From the NCBI RefSeq assembly GCF_014646655.1, contig NZ_BMNR01000002.1, positions 461,942-525,941 on the forward strand: DNA of 64,000 nucleotides, given 5' to 3'. Positions within the stretch are counted from its first letter, which is position 1. Every line of letters begins with the position of its first letter. The notes beneath the pieces were generated by a model that had not been told where the DNA came from, did not search any database, and was given only the letters and a program-made list of their open reading frames with translations. This DNA is from Yeosuana aromativorans. Its GTDB lineage: Bacteria > Bacteroidota > Bacteroidia > Flavobacteriales > Flavobacteriaceae. The translations under genes were made by a program, and so were the position numbers. This document shows, piece after piece, positions 19,296 through 28,876 of this stretch.

Positions 19296-21230
19296 TTATT
19301 TCCATTTCATATTCTGCAATCTAACTGCATTTAAAATTGCTAATAATGCCACACCTACATCTGCAAAAACAGCTTCCCACATGGTCGCTAAACCTCCTGC
19401 ACCTAAAATCAAGACAACTAATTTAACCCCAAAAGCCAATATAATATTCTGCCATACAATTTTTCGGGTGGAGCGGCTAATTTTTATGGCTCTAACAATT
19501 TTTGAAGGTTGGTCAGTTTGGATGATGACATCTGCTGTTTCAATGGCCACATCACTTCCTAAACCACCCATTGCAATACCAACGTTACTTGCTGCTAAAA
19601 CTGGAGCGTCATTGATACCATCACCTATAAACGCTACCTTGTTCTGTGGGTTTTTCTTTAAGGTTTCAACTTCATTTAATTTGTCTTCTGGTAACAAACC
19701 TCCTTTGGCTTTTTCAATGCCTAACCCAGAAGCTATTTGTTGCGTAATGGAATCTTTATCACCTGAAAGCATCATTATGTTTTTGATGCCGACTTTGCGC
19801 AATGCTGTAATAGTGAGTTTAGCATCTTCTTTCAATTCGTCAGCAATCACTACATAACCAGCAAAATCATTATCGATTGCTACCAATACAATGGATTCTA
19901 CAATAGATTCTGTTTCCTTTGGAAACTTAATATTATTTGCAAGCATTAAAGCTTTATTACCCACTAAAACAGTCTTCCCATTTACATTGCCTTTTAAGCC
20001 TTTACCTGCAATTTCTGAAACTTTTTCCACTTCAAAATCTTTGCTATTTTCTTTATACTCCATAATGGCTTTTGCAATAGGATGTGTAGATTGTGCTTCC
20101 ATAGCCATTAAGTATTTCATAAATTCTTTTTCATTCCAATTGATGGTTTTAATTTCCTTGATTTTGAAAACACCCTTGGTAACCGTACCTGTTTTGTCCA
20201 TTACCAACATATTAATTTTGGCCATGGCATCTAAAAAGGAAGCTCCTTTAAACAAAATACCATTCTTTGAAGCTGCTCCCAATCCACCAAAATAACCTAA
20301 TGGAATAGAAATTACTAACGCACATGGGCAAGAAATTACCAAGAAAATTAAGGCTCTGTATAACCAATCTCTAAAGACATAATCATCTACAAAAAGGTAA
20401 GGAATAAATGTAACACCAATAGCTAAAAACACAACAATTGGTGTATAGACGCGTGCAAACTGTCTGATAAATAATTCCGTTTTTGATTTACGTGCCGTAG
20501 CGTTTTGAACCATTTCCAAAATTCTGGCAATAGAGCTATCTTCAAACTTACTGGTGACTTCAACCTCAATAACACTTTCTAAATTGATACTTCCTGCATA
20601 CACTTTGGCGTCTTTAATTACCGAATCGGGTTTGCTTTCTCCTGTTAAAGCTGCTGTGTTTAATGATGCTTTTTCAGATAATAAAATACCATCCAACGGA
20701 ATTTTTTCACCTACCCGAATCTGTATTTTCTCTCCAATGTTTACTTCTTCCGGTGAAATACTTCTATAATCACCATCACGAAACACATTAGCTTCTTTTG
20801 GCCTAACATCCAACAATGCTTTAATATTTCCTTTTGCTCTTTTAACCGCTGCGTTTTGGAATAGTTCACCAACTGCATAGAAAAGCATTACAGCGACACC
20901 TTCGGGATATTGGCCAATAGCAAACGCACCAATGGTAGCTATGGACATTAAAAAAAACTCCGTAAATACATCACCTTTTTTAATACTTTCCCAACCTTCT
21001 TTTACTACTGGAAATCCAACGGGTAAATACGCTATGCCATACCAAATAATTCGTATCCAATCTCTAAAAAAAGATGTATCAACATAATCTAATACTATCC
21101 CAATGATAAGCATTGCAAAACTTATAATTGCTGGAATATATGCCTTGAAATTATTGGATGTTTTATCGTGATTATGTCTTTCTTCCGAATCTGGTTTTAA
21201 ATCTCTTAAATTAACTTTCTTTTTTTTCAT
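19296..21230 (-). CDS. cadA/zntA-like: Zn/Cd/Co-type P1B ATPase
   Basis: 644 residues. Motifs in order: GEKIPLDGILL and TGESKPD (actuator), the metal-site CPC in VISCPCALVISIPLGYFGG, the phosphorylation site [35 protein letters not shown], and the last-helix DVGVALLAILNAVR. CPC with a D-x-G in the last helix fits the P1B-2 (Zn/Cd/Pb) group, which pumps divalent metals from the cytoplasm. There is no N-terminal HMA domain; instead the first residues are Lys/His-rich. It follows the Cys-rich small protein by 13 bases, so the two are likely co-transcribed. Confidence 0.94.
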   Translation of the reverse strand: MKKKKVNLRDLKPDSEERHNHDKTSNNFKAYIPAIISFAMLIIGIVLDYVDTSFFRDWIRIIWYGIAYLPVGFPVVKEGWESIKKGDVFTEFFLMSIATIGAFAIGQYPEGVAVMLFYAVGELFQNAAVKRAKGNIKALLDVRPKEANVFRDGDYRSISPEEVNIGEKIQIRVGEKIPLDGILLSEKASLNTAALTGESKPDSVIKDAKVYAGSINLESVIEVEVTSKFEDSSIARILEMVQNATARKSKTELFIRQFARVYTPIVVFLAIGVTFIPYLFVDDYVFRDWLYRALIFLVISCPCALVISIPLGYFGGLGAASKNGILFKGASFLDAMAKINMLVMDKTGTVTKGVFKIKEIKTINWNEKEFMKYLMAMEAQSTHPIAKAIMEYKENSKDFEVEKVSEIAGKGLKGNVNGKTVLVGNKALMLANNIKFPKETESIVESIVLVAIDNDFAGYVVIADELKEDAKLTITALRKVGIKNIMMLSGDKDSITQQIASGLGIEKAKGGLLPEDKLNEVETLKKNPQNKVAFIGDGINDAPVLAASNVGIAMGGLGSDVAIETADVIIQTDQPSKIVRAIKISRSTRKIVWQNIILAFGVKLVVLILGAGGLATMWEAVFADVGVALLAILNAVRLQNMKWK

Positions 21231-21243
21231 AAATCATTTATTT

Positions 21244-21450
21244 TTAGCAACAACTTTTGTTTTGTTGAATTGATGGACAAGGAACTGTACCATATGAGCA
21301 ATACACACAACAATCACCTTTTTTTGGTTTTAAAACCGTTTTGCAATTTTCACACTCGTAAAAAAATTGACAAGCATTTGTTGGCATTACCTCAACTTTC
21401 TTATGCCCGCAGTTTGGACAAGTAATTTCAGATTTTAATTGGATTTCCAT
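21244..21450 (-). CDS. Small Cys-rich zinc-ribbon-like protein
   Basis: 68 residues with nine or more cysteines: CPNCGHKKVEVMPTNACQFF, then CENC, then GDCCVYCSYGTVPCP and a terminal SCC. The GDCCVFCSYG-type tail is a conserved signature of small proteins next to CadA and mer genes in Bacteroidota. It probably binds a soft metal in the cytoplasm. The start ATG overlaps by one base the stop of the decayed merTP gene, so the two were once one operon. Function is inferred. Confidence 0.8.
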   Translation of the reverse strand: MEIQLKSEITCPNCGHKKVEVMPTNACQFFYECENCKTVLKPKKGDCCVYCSYGTVPCPSIQQNKSCC

Positions 21451-21870
21451 TAGTTTTCATTTTTGCTTGTTACCATGTAGCCTGTTGAGTTTATTGCTTT
21501 CTCTATTTCTGATTCATTGGTTTTGGTTTTGTCAAAATCAATGATTGCTTTTCTGTCTTCGTAGGAGGCTTTCGAATTCACAATTCAATCAAGTTCACTT
21601 ACTTTGTGGTTTAAGTGGTCTTCACAACTCTCTTAGGTCATACCGTTGAGATTTTAAATTCAACCGTTTTAATATCTGATTTGTCAACTACGTTTGTTTG
21701 TTTTTCTGTGTTTGAGTAAAAAACACCTTAATAATAAGGGAAGACTAACATAACAACCGCAAACACAGTAACTATACTTAAAAAAATTTTCGATTGAAAA
21801 AATTTTGTTTTGACTTCTATCTCACATTCACAGTCGATTTATTTTTTTGAGGTTTAGTTTTTGATACCGA
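21450..21870 (-). pseudogene. merTP: Decayed merTP (mercuric transport fusion) gene
   Basis: Reading the minus strand in shifting frames recovers a MerT-like end (IDCECEIEVKTKFFQSK, then IFLSIVTVFAVVMLVFPYY), a TAA where the next residue should be, a linker (NTEKQTNVVDKSDIKTVEFK), and a MerP/HMA domain. In the HMA domain, GMT is followed by TAA where the first Cys of the CxxC should be, then ESCEDHLNHKVSELD, then TGA in place of Gly, then IVNSKASYEDRKAIIDFD and a clean C-terminus STGYMVTSKNEN. There are at least three stops and two frameshifts, so the gene is dead. Intact Hg uptake is therefore lost from this operon. Confidence 0.82.
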
Positions 21871-21946
21871 GCCAACCATGAATAAATATTGCTAATCCAA
21901 TTAATAAACACAAAAATGCAAATAAAAACAGTGCAATGGAAGTGCA

Positions 21947-22363
21947 TTATTGCCCACTGCATTTATCACATACACCTTTTACAACCAAGTTTACATTTTC
22001 TGCCACGTAGCCTTCCGGTAAGCTGATGTGTGGTATTTTATGCTCGGTCAAACAAATGGTTTCATTGCAATTGTTGCAGTGAAAATGCAAGTGCAGGTCT
22101 GTATCTATTTCACAATTACAGTGCTCTTCACACAATGCATATTTGGTTACACCTGTACCATCATCAATTTGATGTGCAATGCGGTTTTCAACAAAGGTCT
22201 TTAAGGTACGGTACAATGTAGTCCTATCGGAATTATCAAAATAATCTTCAATATTTGTCAAACTGACAGCCACATTCTTGTTCAAAAGATACTGTAAAAC
22301 CAACAAACGCATGGCCGTTGGTTTTACATTACTGTTCTCCATTATTTTCTCCAATACGTCCAT
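21947..22363 (-). CDS. Fur-family metal-responsive repressor
   Basis: 138 residues. The N-terminal winged helix (KPTAMRLLVLQYLLN, SDRTTLYRTLKTFVENRIAH) is followed by a dimerisation domain with the metal ligands HCNCEIDTDLHLHFHCNNC and a final CDKC. Fur-family proteins use Zn or another divalent metal to control efflux or uptake genes. The gene starts 4 bases after the PII-like gene stop and lies downstream of the czc pump genes, so it probably controls this metal cluster. The metal cannot be told from the sequence. Confidence 0.92.
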   Translation of the reverse strand: MDVLEKIMENSNVKPTAMRLLVLQYLLNKNVAVSLTNIEDYFDNSDRTTLYRTLKTFVENRIAHQIDDGTGVTKYALCEEHCNCEIDTDLHLHFHCNNCNETICLTEHKIPHISLPEGYVAENVNLVVKGVCDKCSGQ

Positions 22364-22367
22364 TGCA

Positions 22368-22706
22368 CTACAAATTATGGCTTTTTAAGGATTCCCCCGT
22401 TTTAATTTGAAAGGCGTCCTCTATGTTTGACAAATAAATAATGCCATCTCCCGGTTCTTCTGTCTTACCATGTGCCAAAATTATATCAATAGCTGCTTGT
22501 GCCTCTTCATTTTGGCAAACCAATTCTATTTTAACCACAGGACTGTCCGTTACATGGAAATCAAGGGAAGGCCTTGCTCCTTTTGCCTTAAATGCCCCAG
22601 TGCCCTCAGCTTGTGAAAGGGTCATGCTTTTAAACCCATTATCGGTCAACGCTTCAATTATTTCATGTATCCTGTTCGGTTTTACAAATGCTTTTATTTC
22701 TTTCAT
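22368..22706 (-). CDS. PII-like protein of the metal-associated type
   Basis: 112 residues with the GlnB/GlnK fold: MKEIKAFVKPNRIHEIIEAL at the start, a shortened T-loop region without the uridylylated Tyr (EGTGAFKAKGARPSLDF), and the B-loop GDGIIYLSNIEDAFQIKTGE. There is no amtB or glnA nearby. PII proteins of this new-group type have been reported beside heavy-metal RND pumps (from memory), and here the gene sits between czcB and the Fur regulator. A role in sensing or gating metal efflux is likely but unproven. A second such gene occurs at 46120-46434 in the copper region. Confidence 0.85.
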   Translation of the reverse strand: MKEIKAFVKPNRIHEIIEALTDNGFKSMTLSQAEGTGAFKAKGARPSLDFHVTDSPVVKIELVCQNEEAQAAIDIILAHGKTEEPGDGIIYLSNIEDAFQIKTGESLKSHNL

Positions 22707-22721
22707 ATTTTAATATTTTAT

Positions 22722-22789
22722 GATTTTGAACCGAGTTTGTCTATGATTTTTAACTAATTAAGACCAAGAACAAACCCGGAATCAAAATC
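22722..22789. terminator. Intercistronic long hairpin between czcB and the PII-like gene
   Basis: GATTTTGAACCGAGTTTGT (22722-22740) pairs imperfectly with ACAAACCCGGAATCAAAATC (22770-22789), about 19 pairs around a loop of about 29 bases. There is no T tract on the minus strand, so it may be a processing or attenuation stem between two cistrons and not a full terminator. Confidence 0.45.
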
Positions 22790-22807
22790 TTTGTTTACAT
22801 TTTTAAT

Positions 22808-24046
22808 CTAATCTTCGTGCTCCAATTCCCCTTTTATTCTTTCGGATGACAGGGTATAGGCCCCTTTGGTGACTACTTTAGCATCTTTTGAAACATTGGT
22901 GGGAAAGTTGACTTCTACAAAGCCCAAATCAGTGATACCTGTACTTACTGGTGTCATCTTATACCTCAATTTATTTTCTTCTGCTTTAACATCTTTGTCC
23001 AATATAAAAACAAAAGACTGTTCACCCTCTTTGATAATGGCTTCTTCCGGGACCACATAGACCATTTTTTCACCTTGAACAATTCTACCTTCAACATACA
23101 TTCCAGGCAGGAGTTCTTTATCCTCATTGTGTACATCTGCATGCAAATGCAATGCTTTAGGGTCAGTTTCAAAGGTCTTACCAATGGCATGTATTTTAGC
23201 CTTTAAAAGCTCGTCAGGTTTTGAAGCCACAGCAAAGTATATTTCTTGCCCTTCTTTTACTTTATAGATATCTTTTTCATACACTTTAAAGTCGGCGTGG
23301 ATCTTTGTAATATTGCTAACCGTAAACATCTTGGTCTGTGGAGCAACATAATCACCAAGACTTACAATAACTTCATCTACAAAACCATCAATTGGTGTCG
23401 TTATGGGTATAGCCGAATAAATTTTACCCTTAGCTATCTTATCAATATTCAAACCTAACAGATGTAACTTTGCTTTTAATGCATTGACACTGGACGTTGT
23501 AGAACGAAATTTGGATTGGGCCATTTGATACTCCTTACCAGAAGACACCCCTTTTTCATATAAGGTTTGTTTACGCTCAAAGTCCTGCTTTAGGAAAACG
23601 AGTTCGTTGTTTTTTTCCTGAAAATCCTGTTGCATACTGATAATGTCAGGATGTTCTAGGTATGCCAATACTTGGCCTTTTTTTACCTTATCGCCTTCAA
23701 TAACATGAATCGCTCTAACATTACCTCCTACAAACGGGCTAATGTTTGCTCTATCCTGTGGGAACAATTCCAATTGACCCGTAACCTTTATGGTGTTTCC
23801 CATGCTTCTTTGCTCTAATGGTTTCACTTCTAAACCAATGGTTTCGGCCTGCATGGTTGATATTTCCACCACACCTTCCTCTCCTTCGTGGTCACCTTCT
23901 TCACCATGTGCACCTTCTCTATTTCCTGTATTTTCCGTTTTAACATTTTCACTCTCATTATGCCCCAATTCAGACTTTTGGTGTTTGTTGCAGCTTATAA
24001 ACATAAGCATTAAAACTACAGTTGATATACTTATTATATTTTTCAT
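22808..24046 (-). CDS. czcB-like: CzcB-like RND periplasmic adaptor lipoprotein
   Basis: About 412 residues from the chosen start (MKNIISISTVVLMLMFISC, a lipobox), as the frame's upstream ATG at 24154 has no signal sequence and overlaps the czcA-tolC end. A His/Glu-rich segment after the lipobox (GAHGEEGDHEGEEG) may bind metal. The membrane-fusion core follows: HVIEGDKVKKGQVLAYLEHP (lipoyl), coiled-coil hairpin about 150-200, and the second lipoyl half TPIDGFVDEVIVSLGDYVAP. It bridges the inner-membrane pump and the outer-membrane channel. It follows czcA-tolC by 16 bases in the same operon. Confidence 0.93.
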   Translation of the reverse strand: MKNIISISTVVLMLMFISCNKHQKSELGHNESENVKTENTGNREGAHGEEGDHEGEEGVVEISTMQAETIGLEVKPLEQRSMGNTIKVTGQLELFPQDRANISPFVGGNVRAIHVIEGDKVKKGQVLAYLEHPDIISMQQDFQEKNNELVFLKQDFERKQTLYEKGVSSGKEYQMAQSKFRSTTSSVNALKAKLHLLGLNIDKIAKGKIYSAIPITTPIDGFVDEVIVSLGDYVAPQTKMFTVSNITKIHADFKVYEKDIYKVKEGQEIYFAVASKPDELLKAKIHAIGKTFETDPKALHLHADVHNEDKELLPGMYVEGRIVQGEKMVYVVPEEAIIKEGEQSFVFILDKDVKAEENKLRYKMTPVSTGITDLGFVEVNFPTNVSKDAKVVTKGAYTLSSERIKGELEHED

Positions 24047-24062
24047 TTCTCTTTTTTTAAGG

Positions 24063-27000
24063 TTATAGATTACCCAATTGATATTGTAACTCAATGGTTT
24101 GTTGGTTGAACTGATTAACATATTGCAAATGGTTTTGCTTGATTTTGATGGCACTATTGAGTATGGTAATATAATTCACATAATCTATTTCACCTTCTTT
24201 AGATGCCAGTTCTGCCGTAGCTATTTGTTCTTCCGCCAATAGCAAGGCACCTTCCTCATAATAATCAAGGGTTTTTTTTGTCTTTTCCAATGATTTTAAT
24301 AGTTGGGAAACCCTACTTTCGGTTACGGCTTTTTGTTCCAAATATTGATTCTCGACTATCATAGCATCTGCTTTAGCCGCCTTTACCCTAGATTTCTGTG
24401 GAAAAAACCATAATGGAATAGTAATTCCCGCCTGTAAGGTATTAAAACCAGATACATCATCAACTACCTGTTTTCCGAAGCTGAAACTGAACTTAGGCAA
24501 AAACTGTGATTTTTCAACTCCAACATTCGCTTGGCTTACTTTAGTGTTTTGCAAGGCAAATTGCAATATTGGATTATTCTCTACCGAAATTGAATCTCTA
24601 GTACCCATAAAAGTCAATATTTTATATTGTCCTTCTTCAGTTTCAAAGGTATCCTCCATACCCAAATACTGCTTTAGGGCACGCTTGGCAATTTCAATAT
24701 CATCATAGGCCTGTTGCCTTAACACTTGTATTTGTTGATATTCAGAAGACGCTGCAATAAATTCCAACTTTCCTGTCTCTCCTGTTTCATATCGCAATTC
24801 GGCCGCAGACTTAAAATTGGTGTAAACACTATCCAATTCTTTAGCAAAACGCAATTGGGCTTTGCTATAGTTTATTTGGTCATACGCTTGCATCACATTG
24901 CGAATCAGTTGTTTTTCGTTCAACACATAGAATTTTTCTCCCAAAGAAACACGCTCTTTATAAAACTTAACTTTTGAAAAACCGGAAAGCAAATCTATAT
25001 TTCCCTGTTGTACACCGATAGTGGTCTGTATTCCTGGAAGATTATTGCCATATTCCTCTTTACCAGTAAATACTTGGGTACTTCCAAGGTCAAAGCTTGT
25101 TCCTTTCATCGCCTTTTCTCTATCAATAAACGCTTGACTTTCCTTAAGAGAAGGGTAATTCTCTTTTGCCATTGCAATAGCTTCTTCCAAGGTAATGGTC
25201 TGGGCCATTTGGTTGTCCTGTGCGGTAGCGGAATTTGATGTCAAAAATCCTCCCAAACTCAATAAAACAATAATAACCGTTGTACTTTTCTTGATGTAAC
25301 TTACGTCTCCACCATTTTCATTCTTTTCTTTTTGGGATTCCAGCCAATAATATAATACCGGAATCACAACAAGGGTCAAAAACGTTGCAGTAATCAAGCC
25401 TCCAATAACCACTGTTGCCAATGGCCGTTGTACTTCCGAACCTCCAGAGGTAGAAACCGCCATTGGGATAAAGCCCATAATGGCCGCGGTAGCCGTCAGC
25501 AAAATTGGGCGTAAACGCTCGTAGGTGGCTTCGTATATTCTGGCTTTTAAATTTGTCATTCCACTTTCTTTTAGTTCATTGAATTTGTTTATCAGTACCA
25601 ATCCGTTTAAAACCGCAACCCCAAAGAGCACAATAAAACCAACACCTGCCGAAATACTAAAAGGCATACCCCGTATCAATAGTGCAAAGACACCTCCAAT
25701 AGCGGCCAAAGGCACCGCCATATATATCATAACCGATTGTGAAAACGAGTTTAATGCAAAATAGAGCAATATAAATATGAGCGCAAGGGCAATAGGTACT
25801 ACAATCATTAAACGGGCTGATGCTCGTTGAAGATTTTCAAAAGAACCACCATAGGTTACATAATAGCCTGGGGGCAGTTTCACTTCCCTTTCAAGTTTTT
25901 GCTGGATTTCCTCGACCATGGATTTTACATCACGACCACGTACATTTACGCCTACTGAAATACGGCGATAGGTATTGTCCCTTGAAATTTGCATTGGGCC
26001 CGGTTTATAACTGATATCTGCCAATTCCTTTAAAGGCACTTGGTTGCCATTAGGCAAATCGATATAGAGGTCCTTAAGATTGTTAATGTCCTTACGGTAT
26101 CCTTCCGCCAATCGAATGACCACATCAAACCTTTTTTCACCTTCAAAAATCACACCGGCCTGTTCACCAGCAAAGGCAGCACTTACATAATCATTTAACT
26201 TATCAATGGTTACGCCATACTGTGCCATTTTTGCCCGGTTGTAGACCACTGTCATTTGTGGTAAACCACTGGTGGCCTCTATACGTACATCGCCAGCACC
26301 TTGTACCGTTCTTACTACAGCAGCAATCTCTTCTATTTTTTTGGCCAAAACACCTAAATCCTCACCGTACAGTTTTATCGCAACATCTTCACGTACTCCC
26401 GTTAACAACTCATTAAAACGGAGTTCTACGGGTTGTGTAAACACAAAGTTTACTCCTGGAATAACGGATATTTTTTCTTTTATCTTTTCAATTAGTTCCT
26501 CTTTAGTTTCCGCGGTAGTCCATTTGCTCTTATCTTTTTCCAGAATAATATAGCTATCGGCAATATCCATGGGCATTGGATCGGTTGGGATTTCTGCCAC
26601 ACCAATTCTTGAGACCATCGTTTTTACTTCTGGAAACTGCTTTACAATGTTTTGAATTTTTTTTGAAGCCTCAATAGATTCAGTAAGGCTACTTCCAGGT
26701 TTTATCAATGCCTGCATGGCAATATCACCTTCGTCCAATTTCGGGATGAATTCTCCACCCATATTACTAAAAACAAAACCGGCAACAACTAACAATCCAA
26801 TAGCACCAATCAGGATTCCAGCCTTAAACCGAAGTGCAAACGTTAACAATGGCTTATAGGCCCGGTTCAATGCAGACATTATCTTATCGCTAAACTTATC
26901 AATATTGTTTTCAAACTTTGCGAACCAATTATTTGGGTTTTGAGCAGGTTTTAAAAACAGAGCAGCCGCCATCGGCACATAAGTAAGACATAGAATTATG

Positions 27001-28466
27001 GCTCCCAAAACTGCAAAACCAAAAGTAAATGCCATAGGACGGAACATTTTCCCTTCAACTCCAGTTAAAAACAGAATAGGTGTAAATACAATTAAGATGA
27101 TCAACTGCCCAAAAAAGGCCGAATTCATCATGGTACTCCCTGAATCATAGGCAATTTCATCCATTTCTGCTTGTCCAATGAGGGTCTTGGATTTTTTCAA
27201 ACGTTGATGGATTTGGAGTACCATGCCTTCCACTATAATTACGGCACCATCTACTATAATCCCAAAGTCTATAGCTCCAAGAGACATTAAATTAGCCCAT
27301 ACACCAAACTGTTTCATCAAAATAAATGCAAACAAAAGCGATAAAGGAATTACCGAAGCTGTTATCAAACCACCTCGGAAACTTCCCAATAGCAGCACCA
27401 AAACAAAAATCACAATCAATGAGCCCTCTATAAGGTTTTTTTCCACGGTACTCGTTGTTCTTGCAATCAGCTCACTTCTACTCAAAAAAGGTTCTATATA
27501 AACCCCTTCTGGCAGCGATTTTTGAATTTCATCAATACGCTTTTGTACATTGTTTATAACATTGCTTGGGCTTTGTCCCTTAAGCATAAGTATTTGTCCA
27601 CCTACTGATTCGTGGCCATCTTGGGTGAATGCACCATAACGTACCTGATTTCCGAAACCTACTTTTTCAGCCACATCACGAATTAAAATTGGGCTTCCAT
27701 TTTGCGTGGTCACCACGGTGTTTTCCAAGTCTTTTAAACTACGTGCCAATCCTTCACCTCTAATAAAATTAGCCTGATGGTTTTTTTCGATATAAGCACC
27801 TCCCGTATTGGCGTTGTTCACTTTTAGAGCTTCAAAGACTTGGTTCATGGTGATACCGAAACTTTTTAATTTATCTGGGTTGATAGCAACCTCATATTGC
27901 TTAACAAAACCTCCAAATGCATTTACCTCTACCACGCCAGGAACCAATGCCATTTGGCGTTTTACAATCCAATCTTGTATGGTACGAAGTTCCATCGCAT
28001 CATATTTGTCTTCATAGCCCTCTTTAACTTTTAGCGTATATTGAAATATTTCACCCAAACCTGTCGTTATTGGTGCCATAAAGGGCTTTCCGAAACCTTC
28101 GGGTATTTCTGAGCTAACATCTGCTAGCTTTTCCTGTACCAACTGTCTTGGGAGATAGGTTCCTGCCTCATCCTTAAAAACTATGGTTACTACGGACAGA
28201 CCAAAACGGGACACAGAACGCAGTTCTATAACATCAGGGAGGTTTGCCATAGCCAACTCAACAGGATAGGTTACAAATTGTTCAATATCTTCTGTGCCAA
28301 GGTTTGGCGCTACGGTTATTACTTGTACTTGGTTGTTTGTTATATCGGGTACAGAACCCAGGTTTATAGTGGTCATAGACCAAATGCCCGTACCAACAAG
28401 TGCCACTATAAATAAGCCAATAATAAATTTATTATTAATGGAAAATGAAATGATTTTATTAATCAT
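24063..28466 (-). CDS. czcA-like: CzcA-type RND metal efflux pump fused to a TolC-like domain
   Basis: 1467 residues. Residues about 1-1040 are a complete HME-RND pump with twelve membrane helices and two periplasmic loops; the TM4 motif DFGIIVDGAVIIVE fits CzcA (Zn/Co/Cd) and not CusA. After a polar linker, a segment like a signal anchor (VIIVLLSLGGFLTSNSATAQ) leads to an outer-membrane-factor domain (TITLEEAIAMAKENYPSLKE, AELRYETGETGKLEFIAASS), about 1075-1467. One polypeptide thus carries inner- and outer-membrane parts, replacing a separate czcC. Such fusions occur in Bacteroidota; whether the protein is cut is unknown. Confidence 0.93.
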   Translation of the reverse strand: MINKIISFSINNKFIIGLFIVALVGTGIWSMTTINLGSVPDITNNQVQVITVAPNLGTEDIEQFVTYPVELAMANLPDVIELRSVSRFGLSVVTIVFKDEAGTYLPRQLVQEKLADVSSEIPEGFGKPFMAPITTGLGEIFQYTLKVKEGYEDKYDAMELRTIQDWIVKRQMALVPGVVEVNAFGGFVKQYEVAINPDKLKSFGITMNQVFEALKVNNANTGGAYIEKNHQANFIRGEGLARSLKDLENTVVTTQNGSPILIRDVAEKVGFGNQVRYGAFTQDGHESVGGQILMLKGQSPSNVINNVQKRIDEIQKSLPEGVYIEPFLSRSELIARTTSTVEKNLIEGSLIVIFVLVLLLGSFRGGLITASVIPLSLLFAFILMKQFGVWANLMSLGAIDFGIIVDGAVIIVEGMVLQIHQRLKKSKTLIGQAEMDEIAYDSGSTMMNSAFFGQLIILIVFTPILFLTGVEGKMFRPMAFTFGFAVLGAIILCLTYVPMAAALFLKPAQNPNNWFAKFENNIDKFSDKIMSALNRAYKPLLTFALRFKAGILIGAIGLLVVAGFVFSNMGGEFIPKLDEGDIAMQALIKPGSSLTESIEASKKIQNIVKQFPEVKTMVSRIGVAEIPTDPMPMDIADSYIILEKDKSKWTTAETKEELIEKIKEKISVIPGVNFVFTQPVELRFNELLTGVREDVAIKLYGEDLGVLAKKIEEIAAVVRTVQGAGDVRIEATSGLPQMTVVYNRAKMAQYGVTIDKLNDYVSAAFAGEQAGVIFEGEKRFDVVIRLAEGYRKDINNLKDLYIDLPNGNQVPLKELADISYKPGPMQISRDNTYRRISVGVNVRGRDVKSMVEEIQQKLEREVKLPPGYYVTYGGSFENLQRASARLMIVVPIALALIFILLYFALNSFSQSVMIYMAVPLAAIGGVFALLIRGMPFSISAGVGFIVLFGVAVLNGLVLINKFNELKESGMTNLKARIYEATYERLRPILLTATAAIMGFIPMAVSTSGGSEVQRPLATVVIGGLITATFLTLVVIPVLYYWLESQKEKNENGGDVSYIKKSTTVIIVLLSLGGFLTSNSATAQDNQMAQTITLEEAIAMAKENYPSLKESQAFIDREKAMKGTSFDLGSTQVFTGKEEYGNNLPGIQTTIGVQQGNIDLLSGFSKVKFYKERVSLGEKFYVLNEKQLIRNVMQAYDQINYSKAQLRFAKELDSVYTNFKSAAELRYETGETGKLEFIAASSEYQQIQVLRQQAYDDIEIAKRALKQYLGMEDTFETEEGQYKILTFMGTRDSISVENNPILQFALQNTKVSQANVGVEKSQFLPKFSFSFGKQVVDDVSGFNTLQAGITIPLWFFPQKSRVKAAKADAMIVENQYLEQKAVTESRVSQLLKSLEKTKKTLDYYEEGALLLAEEQIATAELASKEGEIDYVNYITILNSAIKIKQNHLQYVNQFNQQTIELQYQLGNL

Positions 28467-28540
28467 GGAATAATAGTTATAATGAATTTATAAATAAAGA
28501 ATAGTAACCAATAGCTGTTATTGGCGACTTGAATTTATAA

Positions 28541-28562
28541 AATACCTGCATTTGCAGGTATT
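28541..28562 (-). terminator. 10-bp palindromic hairpin after the DUF6660-like gene
   Basis: AATACCTGCA-TT-TGCAGGTATT is a perfect 10-bp inverted repeat with a 2-base centre. On the minus strand it follows the stop at 28565 and continues TTTTATAAATT, so it may be a weak terminator for that gene. Its near-perfect symmetry and position 75-96 bases upstream of czcA also fit an operator for the pump operon. Confidence 0.5.
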
Positions 28563-28564
28563 CA

Positions 28565-28876
28565 TTATACCTGTGGTGGTTGTAAGATGGAGGCACTAAA
28601 GTCCTTTTCCAGACCTTTAAAGTGGTAAAACACTATTGTAGAAATATCAGTTGATGCTACTGCAAATTCAATAACCTCAAAATGTGTTACATGAACTTGG
28701 CAGCAATGGCATATACAAAAGGGCGAACATAAATCCAATCCTTGATGTTGATGGTCGTTGTTTGGACTCTGAGAAATCTCAGTTTTAACTTCGTTGTTGA
28801 GCATACCATTATCTTCGCAAGGAGCTAAATTAAGCGAGAAGATGTATAATGCTAATATGAATGCTGAAAATTTCAT
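28565..28876 (-). CDS. Small Cys/His secreted protein (DUF6660-like)
   Basis: 103 residues with a signal-like N-terminus (MKFSAFILALYIFSLNLAPC), then a His-rich stretch (NNDHQHQ) and the conserved cluster DLCSPFCICHCCQVH. This pattern recurs in small Bacteroidota proteins encoded before heavy-metal RND pumps. It probably binds metal in the periplasm. No enzymatic domain is seen; family name is from memory. Confidence 0.7.
   Translation of the reverse strand: MKFSAFILALYIFSLNLAPCEDNGMLNNEVKTEISQSPNNDHQHQGLDLCSPFCICHCCQVHVTHFEVIEFAVASTDISTIVFYHFKGLEKDFSASILQPPQV

Noticed and set aside
22707-22807. Small RNA gene between czcB and the PII-like gene
   Set aside because: The hairpin lies within an intercistronic gap of a same-strand operon; a processing stem or terminator explains it without a separate RNA gene.
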